Position numbers and translations under genes: made by a program
From: Paraglaciecola sp.
GTDB taxonomy: Bacteria; Pseudomonadota; Gammaproteobacteria; Enterobacterales; Alteromonadaceae
Length of the DNA: 36,283 bases
Direction: 5' to 3'
Assembly: GCA_009993955.1 (NCBI GenBank)
Contig: JAACSL010000032.1
Span: forward strand, 1-36,283
Notes under the pieces: model-generated
What the model saw: only the letters and a program-made list of their open reading frames with translations
Database searches by the model: none
What the model was told of the DNA's origin: nothing
Shown: one piece after another, positions 1-7,751 of the stretch
Numbering within the stretch: the first letter of the stretch is position 1
How the letters are laid out: each line of letters starts with the position of its first letter

Positions 1-66
1 CTCAAGAAAAATAAGCCATCCCTTAATATTAGCGACGTTGAGAGAAATGCGATGGTGGCTGCTTAA
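1..66 (+). CDS. possible C-terminal tail of an upstream gene (partial)
   Basis: The first frame from base 1 is open for 21 codons and ends at a TAA (64-66), with a tail reading roughly SLNISDVERNAMVAA. It would be the 3' end of a gene entering from the left, convergent with the aminopeptidase. The stretch is too short to assign a family, and an open run of this length is easily chance. Confidence 0.25.
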   Translation, partial: LKKNKPSLNISDVERNAMVAA

Positions 67-186
67 ACCGATCTCAGGTTATTTAATCTTATCAAGAGAC
101 TTGTCCACCGCGTTACTACAGGCAAGTTTTGCTGCTTCACAGTATCGTTCAGCAGCCACGTAATCAAGCACTACGCACACAAACCT

Positions 187-2391
187 CTAAGGGTTTATCG
201 TGGGTCGGTCTTTTAAAGCAAGATTGGCCGCTTTTGCCAGTACATTGCGGGGTGAGGTGCGCAATGCCGCTTTTTCGAAAAAGGCCTGTAGATCTACATC
301 TGGATAATGGCTCAAGGCCTCTATAGCCGCAGCTTGCACCAGAAAACTCTGATCATTTGCATAGACTTGTTTTATAAACGCCATAAATTGAGGATGCCGA
401 TACACACCCATAGCACGGACGGCCGACGCCCGTACTTGGCTTTTTGGATCTGTGCTACTGCGTTGTTGTAACCAGCCAAGCAGGGATGCCTTTGGTTGAC
501 TGCTCAGTGCATTAAGTGCGGCTTGGCGCACTGGCCAAAACACATCCGTTTCAGCTGTTTGTTGCAGGGCCAAAAGCACTTGAGGTTCACTCAGGCGCGC
601 TGCCAACTCAGTAGCCGCCCAAAGCCGGCCCATGGCCTTGTCTTGGCGTAGCTGATACAAGAGTTCGCTTGTGGTCTTGTTGAAAGTCCATTCTTTAAGT
701 AATACATCGCCCTCGTCAAAGCGCACCAATAGCGGTGGCGCTGGCAAAACAAAATCGTAATGTTGCTGTTTTTCACTCAACCACAGCGAGTGCACTTGTT
801 TCCCTTGTGTGGTGACAAACGCAATGTTGATGGGTAAGCGAAAAAGTGCGGTGCCATTGTCGGTGTCTTGCACTTGTTTGATGCTCAAGCTCACGATCTT
901 GCGTTGATCATCCCAGCTTGAACTAACTTCCAGTATCGGGTGCCCGGGTTTGAGTAACCATTGATCAAAAAACCATTGATAATCCTCACCGCTGACTTGC
1001 GCTACAACCGCAAAAAAATCACTAGTGATGGCGTTGGAGTAGGCATGTCGTTGCAAATATTGTTGCATGATGCGCTGAAACATCGATGAGCCCACCATGT
1101 CACGAAACATATTGAGTATCACCGCGCCTTTGGCATAGGAATGGTTGTCAAACATCTGGTCAGGCCTATCCCATTTATTGGTCACAATGGCGCGTATAAA
1201 CTTATTGTGGGCTTCATTTAGGTAATCGCGTTTTTTGTTATATAGATTCCACGCGCCTTCATCCTCACCCAGATCATCCGCCTGATACAGGTACTCACCA
1301 AGGGTGGCAAAACTCTCACTTAGCCAGACATGGGTCCAATCCCGATAACCCACCAAGTTTCCCCACCACTGATGGGCTATTTCATGGGAAATCACTCGAT
1401 TGCTGGGAAAATCCAGCAAATTTTGCTGGTTGTGCACCAGACTGTCGCCTAACACCGTGGCCGATGTGCTCTCCGCCCCGCCGCCAATACCCGGTACGGT
1501 AATTTGTGCATATTTCGCCCAGGGAAATTTTACCCCGTAGAGGTTTTCAAAAAAGTCGATCATCTTCGCCGTGGGGGCAAAAGTTACAGCGGCGTCGTCT
1601 TCTTTGCCCGGGTAGACCCAATACTGCAAAGGTAATTCGCCGTAAGTTGCAGGTAACACCGAATACGGCCCTGCCACCAGCACATACAGATAAGTGGGCT
1701 GTGGTTGCGTTTGACGGTAATGAAAGGTGCGGGTGCCCATAGCTGGATTTTCAGTGGTGCTCAGCAGCACGCCGTTTGCGGTGGCTTGGTAGTCTTGTTT
1801 GACAGTGATAATCGTATCGTGTGTGGCCCAGTCGCTGGGATGGTCAAAACACGGGAACCAATGGCGGGCACCTTCAGGAAAAGACAAGGTGTTGATCAAT
1901 TGTGGGTTGGTGGCGCTGGCTGCTTTAAAATCTAAACCCAAATCGTAACCTGCTTTCATCCCAAATTGAGTGGGGTCAACATCTACATTTGTTGCTTGAT
2001 ACTGAATGATAAGCTTTGAGTTTTGACCCTTGCCCAAGGGTTGCGCTAGCCTGACATCGAGGGAACCGTTGGCCTGAGTGAATATTAATGGGGTTTGCTC
2101 AGAATTGTGCACGGCTCTGACAACAAAAGTTTCCGCATCCAACACCACATGCTTTAAATCCGCCTCGGTCGCAATAAAGTGCACCTCTGTGCGACCCACG
2201 AAAGATTGGTGTCTTTCAACTAATGATAATGCAATTTGATAGTGCGTCACATCGAAGGGGTGCAGGCGCAACGTTTGTGCTGCTCTCGATTGAAAAACTT
2301 CTAAGGGCGTTTCGTCAGCCAATATTGTGAAGGTGGTATTCAATATCACCATTAAAACAAACCTATTCAAAATCTTGTGCAGCTTATTCAT
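187..2391 (-). CDS. exported M1-family zinc aminopeptidase
   Basis: A 734-residue metallopeptidase expected to remove N-terminal residues from peptides outside the cytoplasm. Residues 1-25 form a signal peptide. The beta-rich N-terminal domain is followed by the M1 core: a GGGAE substrate-binding motif (303-307, the counterpart of GAMEN), the zinc site HEIAH (336-340) and the third ligand E359 in WLSESFA. The C-terminal part, about 600-730, looks like HEAT-type helical repeats (repeated VR-A-A-L patterns), common at the end of M1 enzymes. It is a single gene, divergent from the GGDEF gene and separated from it by 320 bp. The family assignment is firm; substrate preference cannot be told. The reading frame stays open for 35 codons beyond the TAG stop. 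Confidence 0.93.
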   Translation of the reverse strand: MNKLHKILNRFVLMVILNTTFTILADETPLEVFQSRAAQTLRLHPFDVTHYQIALSLVERHQSFVGRTEVHFIATEADLKHVVLDAETFVVRAVHNSEQTPLIFTQANGSLDVRLAQPLGKGQNSKLIIQYQATNVDVDPTQFGMKAGYDLGLDFKAASATNPQLINTLSFPEGARHWFPCFDHPSDWATHDTIITVKQDYQATANGVLLSTTENPAMGTRTFHYRQTQPQPTYLYVLVAGPYSVLPATYGELPLQYWVYPGKEDDAAVTFAPTAKMIDFFENLYGVKFPWAKYAQITVPGIGGGAESTSATVLGDSLVHNQQNLLDFPSNRVISHEIAHQWWGNLVGYRDWTHVWLSESFATLGEYLYQADDLGEDEGAWNLYNKKRDYLNEAHNKFIRAIVTNKWDRPDQMFDNHSYAKGAVILNMFRDMVGSSMFQRIMQQYLQRHAYSNAITSDFFAVVAQVSGEDYQWFFDQWLLKPGHPILEVSSSWDDQRKIVSLSIKQVQDTDNGTALFRLPINIAFVTTQGKQVHSLWLSEKQQHYDFVLPAPPLLVRFDEGDVLLKEWTFNKTTSELLYQLRQDKAMGRLWAATELAARLSEPQVLLALQQTAETDVFWPVRQAALNALSSQPKASLLGWLQQRSSTDPKSQVRASAVRAMGVYRHPQFMAFIKQVYANDQSFLVQAAAIEALSHYPDVDLQAFFEKAALRTSPRNVLAKAANLALKDRPTINP

Positions 2392-2712
2392 GGGATACCT
2401 GTATTTTAATGCTCAAAACAAGAATTAGTTTTACACCTCAATGTAACAGCAGTTGAGGGATATAGGACACACCAACTGTGAAGAAAAAGTTAAACGACAG
2501 GGGTCGCATTATCACCTATCGAAAGATCAAGTTCATGATAGCGGGTCAGCGTAACAGGCTTAAATTTCTCCGTTATTTTATATAGTTTAACGGTGCTGTT
2601 ATCTTGAAAAGGCATGGCGTGCGCTGATATTAACGCCGTGTCTATTTCATTACCTAGTCGAGTCATCTAGTATTGGTGACGAAATGCAGTCAATTGGGAA
2701 GTATCGGTTTCA
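2392..2712. other. intergenic region between divergent genes
   Basis: This 321-bp gap separates the aminopeptidase (minus) from the GGDEF gene (plus) and must hold both promoters. I could not pick convincing -35/-10 pairs. It also contains a 58-codon open frame on the minus strand (2490-2666), listed separately. Confidence 0.5.
2490..2666 (-). CDS. small hypothetical protein, 58 aa
   Basis: A closed ATG-to-TAA frame of 58 codons in the aminopeptidase/GGDEF gap. The product has a balanced composition (MTRLGNEIDTALISAHAMPF at the N-terminus, then a stretch rich in K, T and L, ending in DNATPVV) and looks more protein-like than typical intergenic noise. A TAG codon lies immediately before the ATG, so it cannot extend upstream, and I see no clear Shine-Dalgarno sequence. 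It has no signal peptide or membrane segment. It could be a real small protein or the decayed remnant of a longer gene. I do not recognise a family. Confidence 0.35.
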   Translation of the reverse strand: MTRLGNEIDTALISAHAMPFQDNSTVKLYKITEKFKPVTLTRYHELDLSIGDNATPVV

Positions 2713-3243
2713 ATGTTTTTAGGTTTTTTTACTCCAAACAACCTCACCCAAAAGATGTTGCGCGTGGTTTTCTCCATCTATCTCACGGTAACGTTATTAA
2801 TTACCAGTGCGCAGTTTTTGGTCGAATACTTGAAAACTCGAGATGCCATTCTAGTTGAATTATACCAGCTGGAAGAAACTGTACAGGGGCCAATGTCCAT
2901 AAGCTTGTGGCAGTTTAATCAAACACAGTTAAATGAACTTGTCGCGGGACTTGTAAAAATGCCAATTATTGTTGGCGTTGACATAAGCAACGTCGCGGGC
3001 GAACGCCTTGTTTCTCAGCGGGCATTTGCGCCCAATGCTGCTCCATTGTCCATATTCGAGACAAAATCTAACTTAAATCGGATCCTTAATGGCAAAGATA
3101 TCTTGCTGGGAACGCTGACACTCTATTCATCGTCAGAAGTGGTTTTTGATCGAGTGCTATTTGGATTTTGGTTGATTGCGCTGACAGCAGTTATAAAGAT
3201 TTCTTTATTATTTTGGCTGTTTATCTGGGCTTTTAATCGTTAA
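2713..3243 (+). CDS. N-terminal membrane sensor half of the split GGDEF protein
   Basis: This 176-residue product would be the part made if translation ends at the internal TAA. It has a membrane helix near residues 15-37, a periplasmic stretch of about 110 residues including SISLWQFNQTQLNELV (a pattern seen in sensor domains of GGDEF proteins), and a second helix at about 150-174 ending in WAFNR. It lacks any output domain. The ribosome-binding site is weak (GGGAAG about 10 bases before the ATG). Alone it would be an anchored sensor without a signalling activity. Confidence 0.6.
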   Translation: MFLGFFTPNNLTQKMLRVVFSIYLTVTLLITSAQFLVEYLKTRDAILVELYQLEETVQGPMSISLWQFNQTQLNELVAGLVKMPIIVGVDISNVAGERLVSQRAFAPNAAPLSIFETKSNLNRILNGKDILLGTLTLYSSSEVVFDRVLFGFWLIALTAVIKISLLFWLFIWAFNR

Positions 3244-3267
3244 TTAGCCCTTCCCCTGCGTGAATTG

Positions 3268-3993
3268 ATGGTGCAGGTGGAAGAGGTTCAACTGACTCAA
3301 AACGCAAGTAAACGCATCAAACTTTCCAACATTGAACGCAACGAACTCAGTCAACTGCAAACGCACATGAACGCTATGCTTGCGGCAATGGAAAAAGATA
3401 GGCAGCGATTGCTTGAAGACGAGCAAACCAAGCGAGTTTGGTTAGAAGATGCCGTGGCAAAACGGACAGAAGAGTTACAAATATTAAATGAAAAACTTGA
3501 AAATATTGCGAGAGTGGATTCGTTAACTGGCGTATTAAATCGCGGCAGTTTCTTTGAAACTGCGCAACATATTTTCCTGCTTGCTCAACGGCAGAAATCA
3601 CCAGCCTCCTTTGTACTGATGGATCTGGATCACTTCAAGCTGATCAACGATACTTTTGGCCATTTTGTTGGCGACAAAGTGCTAATTCATTTTACCCAGA
3701 CGATTCAAAAACTAGTAAGAAAGTCTGATCTTATTGGCAGAGTCGGGGGTGAAGAATTTGCTCTGTTCCTGCCAGACACAGGATCCGAAGAAGCCTTTCA
3801 ATTAGCCGAAAAAATGCGCAAAGCGATCAGTGAATCTACTATAGAAGTAGAGGGTAAAACGGTTACCTATAGGGTGAGTATCGGTATTGAGATAGCACAA
3901 GCAGAAGACCAAGTAATTGATGCACTATTTAAACGAGCCGATATAAAACTATACGGGGCAAAAGATAAAGGCCGTGATCGTGTCGAACAGTAA
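3268..3993 (+). CDS. GGDEF (diguanylate cyclase) half of the split sensor
   Basis: In frame with the sensor half but after the TAA. If translated separately (ATG 3268, or TTG 3265; no good ribosome-binding site) it gives about 241 residues: a coiled coil followed by a GGDEF domain that makes cyclic di-GMP from two GTP. The active-site motif is GGEEF (3745-3759), a functional variant. An RKSD inhibitory site (RxxD) lies exactly five residues before it, so product inhibition is expected. MDLDHFKLINDTFGH and the later RVSIGIE segment are also intact. The catalytic part shows no decay, which argues that the stop is recent, an error, or tolerated. The 3' end overlaps the next gene by 20 bp. Confidence 0.75.
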   Translation: MVQVEEVQLTQNASKRIKLSNIERNELSQLQTHMNAMLAAMEKDRQRLLEDEQTKRVWLEDAVAKRTEELQILNEKLENIARVDSLTGVLNRGSFFETAQHIFLLAQRQKSPASFVLMDLDHFKLINDTFGHFVGDKVLIHFTQTIQKLVRKSDLIGRVGGEEFALFLPDTGSEEAFQLAEKMRKAISESTIEVEGKTVTYRVSIGIEIAQAEDQVIDALFKRADIKLYGAKDKGRDRVEQ

Positions 3994-4813
3994 CAAGGAA
4001 AAAAATCACAGAAATAAGCTTTATAGCTTATTTCTCGGGATACTATTAAGCCTCGTCAGTATGCTCAACACAGCTTACGCAAATACCTTAAAGGTCTGTT
4101 ATGACCAATGGGCACCCATGACAATCTTTGCATCACAGGATTCATCGGACCGAGGTGTGGTCATTGATATGTTGGAGCTGATATACACAGCAAAAGGCTA
4201 CCAACTAGAATATTACGAGGTACCTTTGGCAAGAGGTCTGAATATGGTTGCTGAAGGATTTTGCGATATGTTGCCTGAATATCTTTATTCAACACAGACT
4301 GAACGAAGTTTCGAATATGCTAGCGAGCCGACATTCACCTACACTTCAGCCTTTGTTGTCAGGAAAAATGAGTCTTGGCGCTACGAGGGTATTCAATCTA
4401 TAACAGGTAAACGTCTCGCAACAGGCCCTGGTTGGGACTACAGTTCGATGAGCGTTGACTATCAACGGTATATTGACGACCTCGACAATGCAAACACGGT
4501 TGAAGTTATCGCTGGAGACGATGACGTAGTTGAGCGTATTTTTCGTATGATTAGCGAAGGTAGAGTGGATCTTTATGCTGACAACCTACTTGTCTTGCAA
4601 TACACCCTAGAGCGTTTGAATTTGCAAGACGAGCTTAAAATTGTGCGTCCTGGCTTAGAGAAAAATTTAGTTGAACGCCCGATCTTTTCACTTAATATTC
4701 CTACTAAACAAAGACAGGCATTGATCAAAATCTGGAATGAAGGACGAGTGTCGATAAAGGGTGACCAAGAAAAAAGGTTACTCGAAAAATATCATGTTGA
4801 ATTCGTCGAATAA
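3974..4813 (+). CDS. periplasmic solute-binding protein (SBP_bac_3-like)
   Basis: A 279-residue exported protein of the family-3 solute-binding fold. An N-terminal signal peptide ends near AYANT; the mature protein starts LKVCYDQWAPMTIF and continues with segments typical of amino-acid-type binding proteins (VIDMLELIYTAKGYQLEYYEVPLARG, DMLPEYLYSTQTERSFEYA). It starts with GTG at 3974 (AAAGG just upstream) or GTG 3980, inside the GGDEF gene, so the two are translationally coupled. No ABC permease or ATPase is nearby, so it probably serves as a sensory ligand-binding partner for the neighbouring membrane GGDEF protein and not for transport. The family is fairly sure; the sensory role is inferred. 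Confidence 0.85.
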   Translation: MIVSNSNKEKNHRNKLYSLFLGILLSLVSMLNTAYANTLKVCYDQWAPMTIFASQDSSDRGVVIDMLELIYTAKGYQLEYYEVPLARGLNMVAEGFCDMLPEYLYSTQTERSFEYASEPTFTYTSAFVVRKNESWRYEGIQSITGKRLATGPGWDYSSMSVDYQRYIDDLDNANTVEVIAGDDDVVERIFRMISEGRVDLYADNLLVLQYTLERLNLQDELKIVRPGLEKNLVERPIFSLNIPTKQRQALIKIWNEGRVSIKGDQEKRLLEKYHVEFVE

Positions 4814-4823
4814 TCATCAATAA

Positions 4824-5990
4824 CTAAACCACCTGCCCCGCTACCCAACTGCTGCTCCATGCCCACTGAAAGTTATAACCCCCTAACCAACCTGTGACGT
4901 CCATCACTTCGCCGATGAAATACAGGCCTTTGACCTTTTTAGCTTCCATGGTTTTTGAGGAAAGTTCGTCGGTATCCACGCCGCCCAAGGTGACTTCGGC
5001 GGTGCGGTAACCTTCGGTGCCATTGGGTTTAAGTTGCCACTGGTGAAAGGCCTCGGCTACCTGTTGTAGTTGCTTGCCCTGATATTGTTTGAGGGGTTTG
5101 TTCTCAAGGCCTAAATAAGGTAAAGCCGTTTGCACATAACGTTTGGCGTAGTGCGCCGCTAGCGCTGTACTTAGCAGAATATCGGCGTGTTGTTGCTGTT
5201 GTTTTTGTAACTCAGCGTGCAAATCACCATGGGGGAATAAATCAAATTCCACGACTTGGCCGGGCTGCCAGAACGAGGAAATTTGCAGTACCGCTGGGCC
5301 ACTTAAGCCACGGTGGGTGAACAAAATGTTTTCGTTGAAGCTGGTGTCGTTGCAGCTTGCTCGTGCGTCCAACGAGATACCGCTAAGCTCGGCCAATACC
5401 TCTTTATCGTGATCATGTAAGGTAAACGGCACTAAACCTGCGCGGGTGGGCAGCACGTTTAAGCCAAACTGTTCAGCCACTTTGTAACCAAAGGGGCTGG
5501 CGCCAAGTTTTGGCATTGACAATCCGCCAGTGGCGATGACCAGCGATTCACATTGGTATTGACCAAAACTGGTGTCGAGACAAAATCCACTTGTATGTTT
5601 TTCAATGTCTAGGATGTCACATCCAGATGTTACGGCGGCGCCTGCTTTACTGCATTCACTCAACAGCAAATTGAGAATGTCTTTGGCACTGTTATCACAG
5701 AATAACTGACCGAGGGTTTTTTCGTGGTAGGCAATACCGTATTGCGCCACCAAGCCAATAAAATCCCACTGGGTGTAGCGACTCAAGGCCGACTTACAAA
5801 AGTGTTTGTTGTTAGATAAAAAGTTTTCGTGACTGGCGAATAGGTTAGTGAAATTACAGCGCCCGCCCCCCGACATTAAGATTTTGCCACCAATACGTTT
5901 GGCATGATCAAGCACTACAACACTGCGACCACGTTTGGCCGCCTCAGCAGCACAAAATAATCCCGCTGCGCCTGCACCAATGACCACCAC
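4824..5990 (-). CDS. HI0933/YhiN-family NAD(P)/FAD-dependent flavoprotein
   Basis: A flavoprotein of about 388 residues with the Rossmann dinucleotide motif VVVIGAGAAGLFCA at the very N-terminus, the family signature GGKILMSGGGRCNFTN, and the C-terminal GGYNFQWAWSSSWVAG segment of the HI0933 family. Its cellular reaction is not established. The start is odd: the only standard start in place is GTG 5990, which falls inside the first beta strand, while relatives have several residues before it. Upstream codons are open (NNKQVD) but offer only CTG or ATT. The real start may be one of those non-standard codons; no clear ribosome-binding site decides. Confidence 0.88.
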   Translation of the reverse strand: MVVIGAGAAGLFCAAEAAKRGRSVVVLDHAKRIGGKILMSGGGRCNFTNLFASHENFLSNNKHFCKSALSRYTQWDFIGLVAQYGIAYHEKTLGQLFCDNSAKDILNLLLSECSKAGAAVTSGCDILDIEKHTSGFCLDTSFGQYQCESLVIATGGLSMPKLGASPFGYKVAEQFGLNVLPTRAGLVPFTLHDHDKEVLAELSGISLDARASCNDTSFNENILFTHRGLSGPAVLQISSFWQPGQVVEFDLFPHGDLHAELQKQQQQHADILLSTALAAHYAKRYVQTALPYLGLENKPLKQYQGKQLQQVAEAFHQWQLKPNGTEGYRTAEVTLGGVDTDELSSKTMEAKKVKGLYFIGEVMDVTGWLGGYNFQWAWSSSWVAGQVV

Positions 5991-6239
5991 ATCAACTTGT
6001 TTATTGTTCAGAATTATTACTCTTGGGAATGAAAAATAAGGGCCATATCGCCACCTGCTCTATGTTGGCAATTCTAACAGCATATTGCGCCATTTTGCTT
6101 TGCAATAGCCTTCAGATTAACGATAAATCTGCAATTAATTGGCAAGGCGGCAGGTCTATTCAGCAACAATAATATGCCATGTATTGAGGTTTGCCGATCA
6201 TCGCCACACATCAATACAACACACGTGTTTGGAGAGTGG

Positions 6240-7070
6240 ATGAGTCATCAGTGCTCCAGTCAGCAAAAAGCTTACTACCTGCTAGCTAAGGTAGTGCTGG
6301 GTTCACTGTTGTTATGGTTGAGTTCTACAGCCGCTGGTTTTGCTACAAACAGTGTGCGGTTTACTTCCCATGCTCAGCCAATCAAAGTGCTGGAAGTATA
6401 CTCATCTCAGGGCTGCAGCAGTTGCCCACCTGCCGAGCGTTGGGTGAGTCAATTTGTAGACTCACCCGCATTGTTTACACAGGTTTTTCCCTTGGTCTTT
6501 CACGTGGATTATTGGGACTACATCGGTTGGTCCGATCCCTTTGCCTCTGCACAATTCAGTCAACGACAACAACTATATAAACAAAAAGGCGCGATTGGTT
6601 CAGTGTATACCCCGGGTTTTGTAGTAAATGGCAAAGAGTGGAAGGGCTGGTTTGCACAACCTAGTTCAACTCGCGCTCTGCTTGCTCTGCCCGGGATCGC
6701 CAATCCCGACACCTTACATGTTGCTCTCAAGGGCAATACCTTAGCCATTGAAATACAAGATATACACGGCGAATCCAATAACGTTGGCGACAAATATACC
6801 AACGCTAACCTGAATATTGCTGTATTGGGCATGGGGTTGAGCACTCCCGTTACACGCGGTGAAAATGCTCGCCAGACCTTGGTAGAAGATTTTGTGGTAC
6901 TGGAATTTTTACAATTTCACTGGCCATTAGACCAAAGCTTGACCTTGAACTTGCCCTCAACTCTGGCCAATGCGCCACGTTATGCCGTGGTTGTGTTTCT
7001 GTCTGAGTCGAATAACCAGCGCCCATTGTTAGCCGCTGGTGGTTTACTGCCCACTGACTGGCAGTGGTAA
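6240..7070 (+). CDS. exported DUF1223 thioredoxin-fold protein
   Basis: A 276-residue protein with a signal peptide (to about residue 35) and the DUF1223 hallmark VLEVYSSQGCSSCPPAE, whose C59-x2-C62 pair sits where thioredoxin-fold proteins carry their redox cysteines, followed by FHVDYWDYIGWSDPFA. The function of the family is unknown; an envelope thiol-redox role is plausible. I prefer ATG 6240 (GGAGAG five bases or so upstream) over ATG 6174, which has no ribosome-binding site and would place 22 extra residues before the signal peptide. It is a single gene, convergent with the two-component operon. Confidence 0.88.
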   Translation: MSHQCSSQQKAYYLLAKVVLGSLLLWLSSTAAGFATNSVRFTSHAQPIKVLEVYSSQGCSSCPPAERWVSQFVDSPALFTQVFPLVFHVDYWDYIGWSDPFASAQFSQRQQLYKQKGAIGSVYTPGFVVNGKEWKGWFAQPSSTRALLALPGIANPDTLHVALKGNTLAIEIQDIHGESNNVGDKYTNANLNIAVLGMGLSTPVTRGENARQTLVEDFVVLEFLQFHWPLDQSLTLNLPSTLANAPRYAVVVFLSESNNQRPLLAAGGLLPTDWQW

Positions 7071-7103
7071 ACTGCTAGAGCTGAATAAGGCTGGGTACAG
7101 AGA

Positions 7104-7721
7104 TTACAACCAACCATTTTGATGGGCGATACGGGCGGCTTCGATACGGTTTTTGGCGTTGAGTTTACTGGCGGCTGTGGATAAATAATTGCGCACCGTA
7201 CCGGCAGATAAAAACAGCTTTTCACCAATTTGTTCAGTGCTTAAACCGTCTTTTGCAAGGCGCAAGGCAGCGCGTTCTTTGTCGCTTAATGGATCTTTTT
7301 CCATCCACGATTCCACCATCAATTCTGGGGCAATGGCGGTGCCGCCAGCATGAACCTTTTTGATGGCAAGGATCAAATCATCGGAAGGAGAATCTTTCAG
7401 TAAATAACCCTTCACTCCTGCATCCATGGCGCGGCGTAAATAGCCACTGCGGGCAAACGTGGTCAGGATCACGATTTTAACGGGCAGTTTGTGGGCGTGA
7501 ATACGTTGCGCCAGTTCTAAGCCCGTCAAGTCGGGCATTTCAATATCGGTTAAAACCAAATCTACGCGTTCACTACCATTTGACTGCAGATAGGCCAAGG
7601 CCTGTTTGCCGTTGGCACAGCGTGCCACAACATGAAATTCTGCCTCCAGTTCGAGGATGGTAGCCAGTGCATCCAACAACATGGTTTGGTCTTCGGCGAT
7701 GAGTATATGTATTTTGCTCAT
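7104..7721 (-). CDS. LuxR/NarL-family response regulator (DesR-like)
   Basis: A 205-residue regulator: a receiver domain with phospho-acceptor D59 (VLTDIEMPD) and the acidic pair ED at 10-11, a switch segment ILTTFARSGY with the downstream LLKDS, and a C-terminal NarL-type helix-turn-helix (LSDKERAALRLAKDGLSTEQIG...GTVRNYLS). The segment AGVKGYLLKDSPSDDL is close to Bacillus DesR. The start at ATG 7721 has a GGAA sequence upstream and leaves the normal receiver N-terminus MSKIHILIAED; the frame is also open to TTG 7739. It is the last gene of the four-gene ABC/two-component operon and probably regulates that operon. Confidence 0.93.
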   Translation of the reverse strand: MSKIHILIAEDQTMLLDALATILELEAEFHVVARCANGKQALAYLQSNGSERVDLVLTDIEMPDLTGLELAQRIHAHKLPVKIVILTTFARSGYLRRAMDAGVKGYLLKDSPSDDLILAIKKVHAGGTAIAPELMVESWMEKDPLSDKERAALRLAKDGLSTEQIGEKLFLSAGTVRNYLSTAASKLNAKNRIEAARIAHQNGWL

Positions 7722-7751
7722 AAGCGTGTTCGCTTCCAAGGTGGCTTTTGC

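Larger units (their letters stand above)
2713..3993 (+). pseudogene. membrane diguanylate cyclase gene interrupted by an in-frame TAA
   Basis: The frame from 2713 runs to a TAA at 3241-3243 and continues without any shift to 3993. Read through, it gives one protein of about 426 residues: an N-terminal membrane helix (about 15-37), a periplasmic sensor region, a second helix (about 150-174), a short linker whose first codons after the stop read LALPLREL, a coiled coil (about 185-260) and a C-terminal GGDEF domain. The codons just after the stop resemble the HAMP-like linker that follows the second helix in such sensors, so the stop splits one ancestral gene. It may be a nonsense mutation, a sequencing error, or a stop that is sometimes read through. 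Confidence 0.7.

Noticed and set aside
6560-6844. 94-codon minus-strand ORF inside the DUF1223 gene
   Set aside because: It lies wholly antisense to a gene with signal peptide and family motif, and its translation has no recognisable features.
7020-7075. ACTGCC/GGCAGT hairpin at the end of the DUF1223 gene
   Set aside because: It is within the coding sequence and has no T run, so it is not supported as a terminator.
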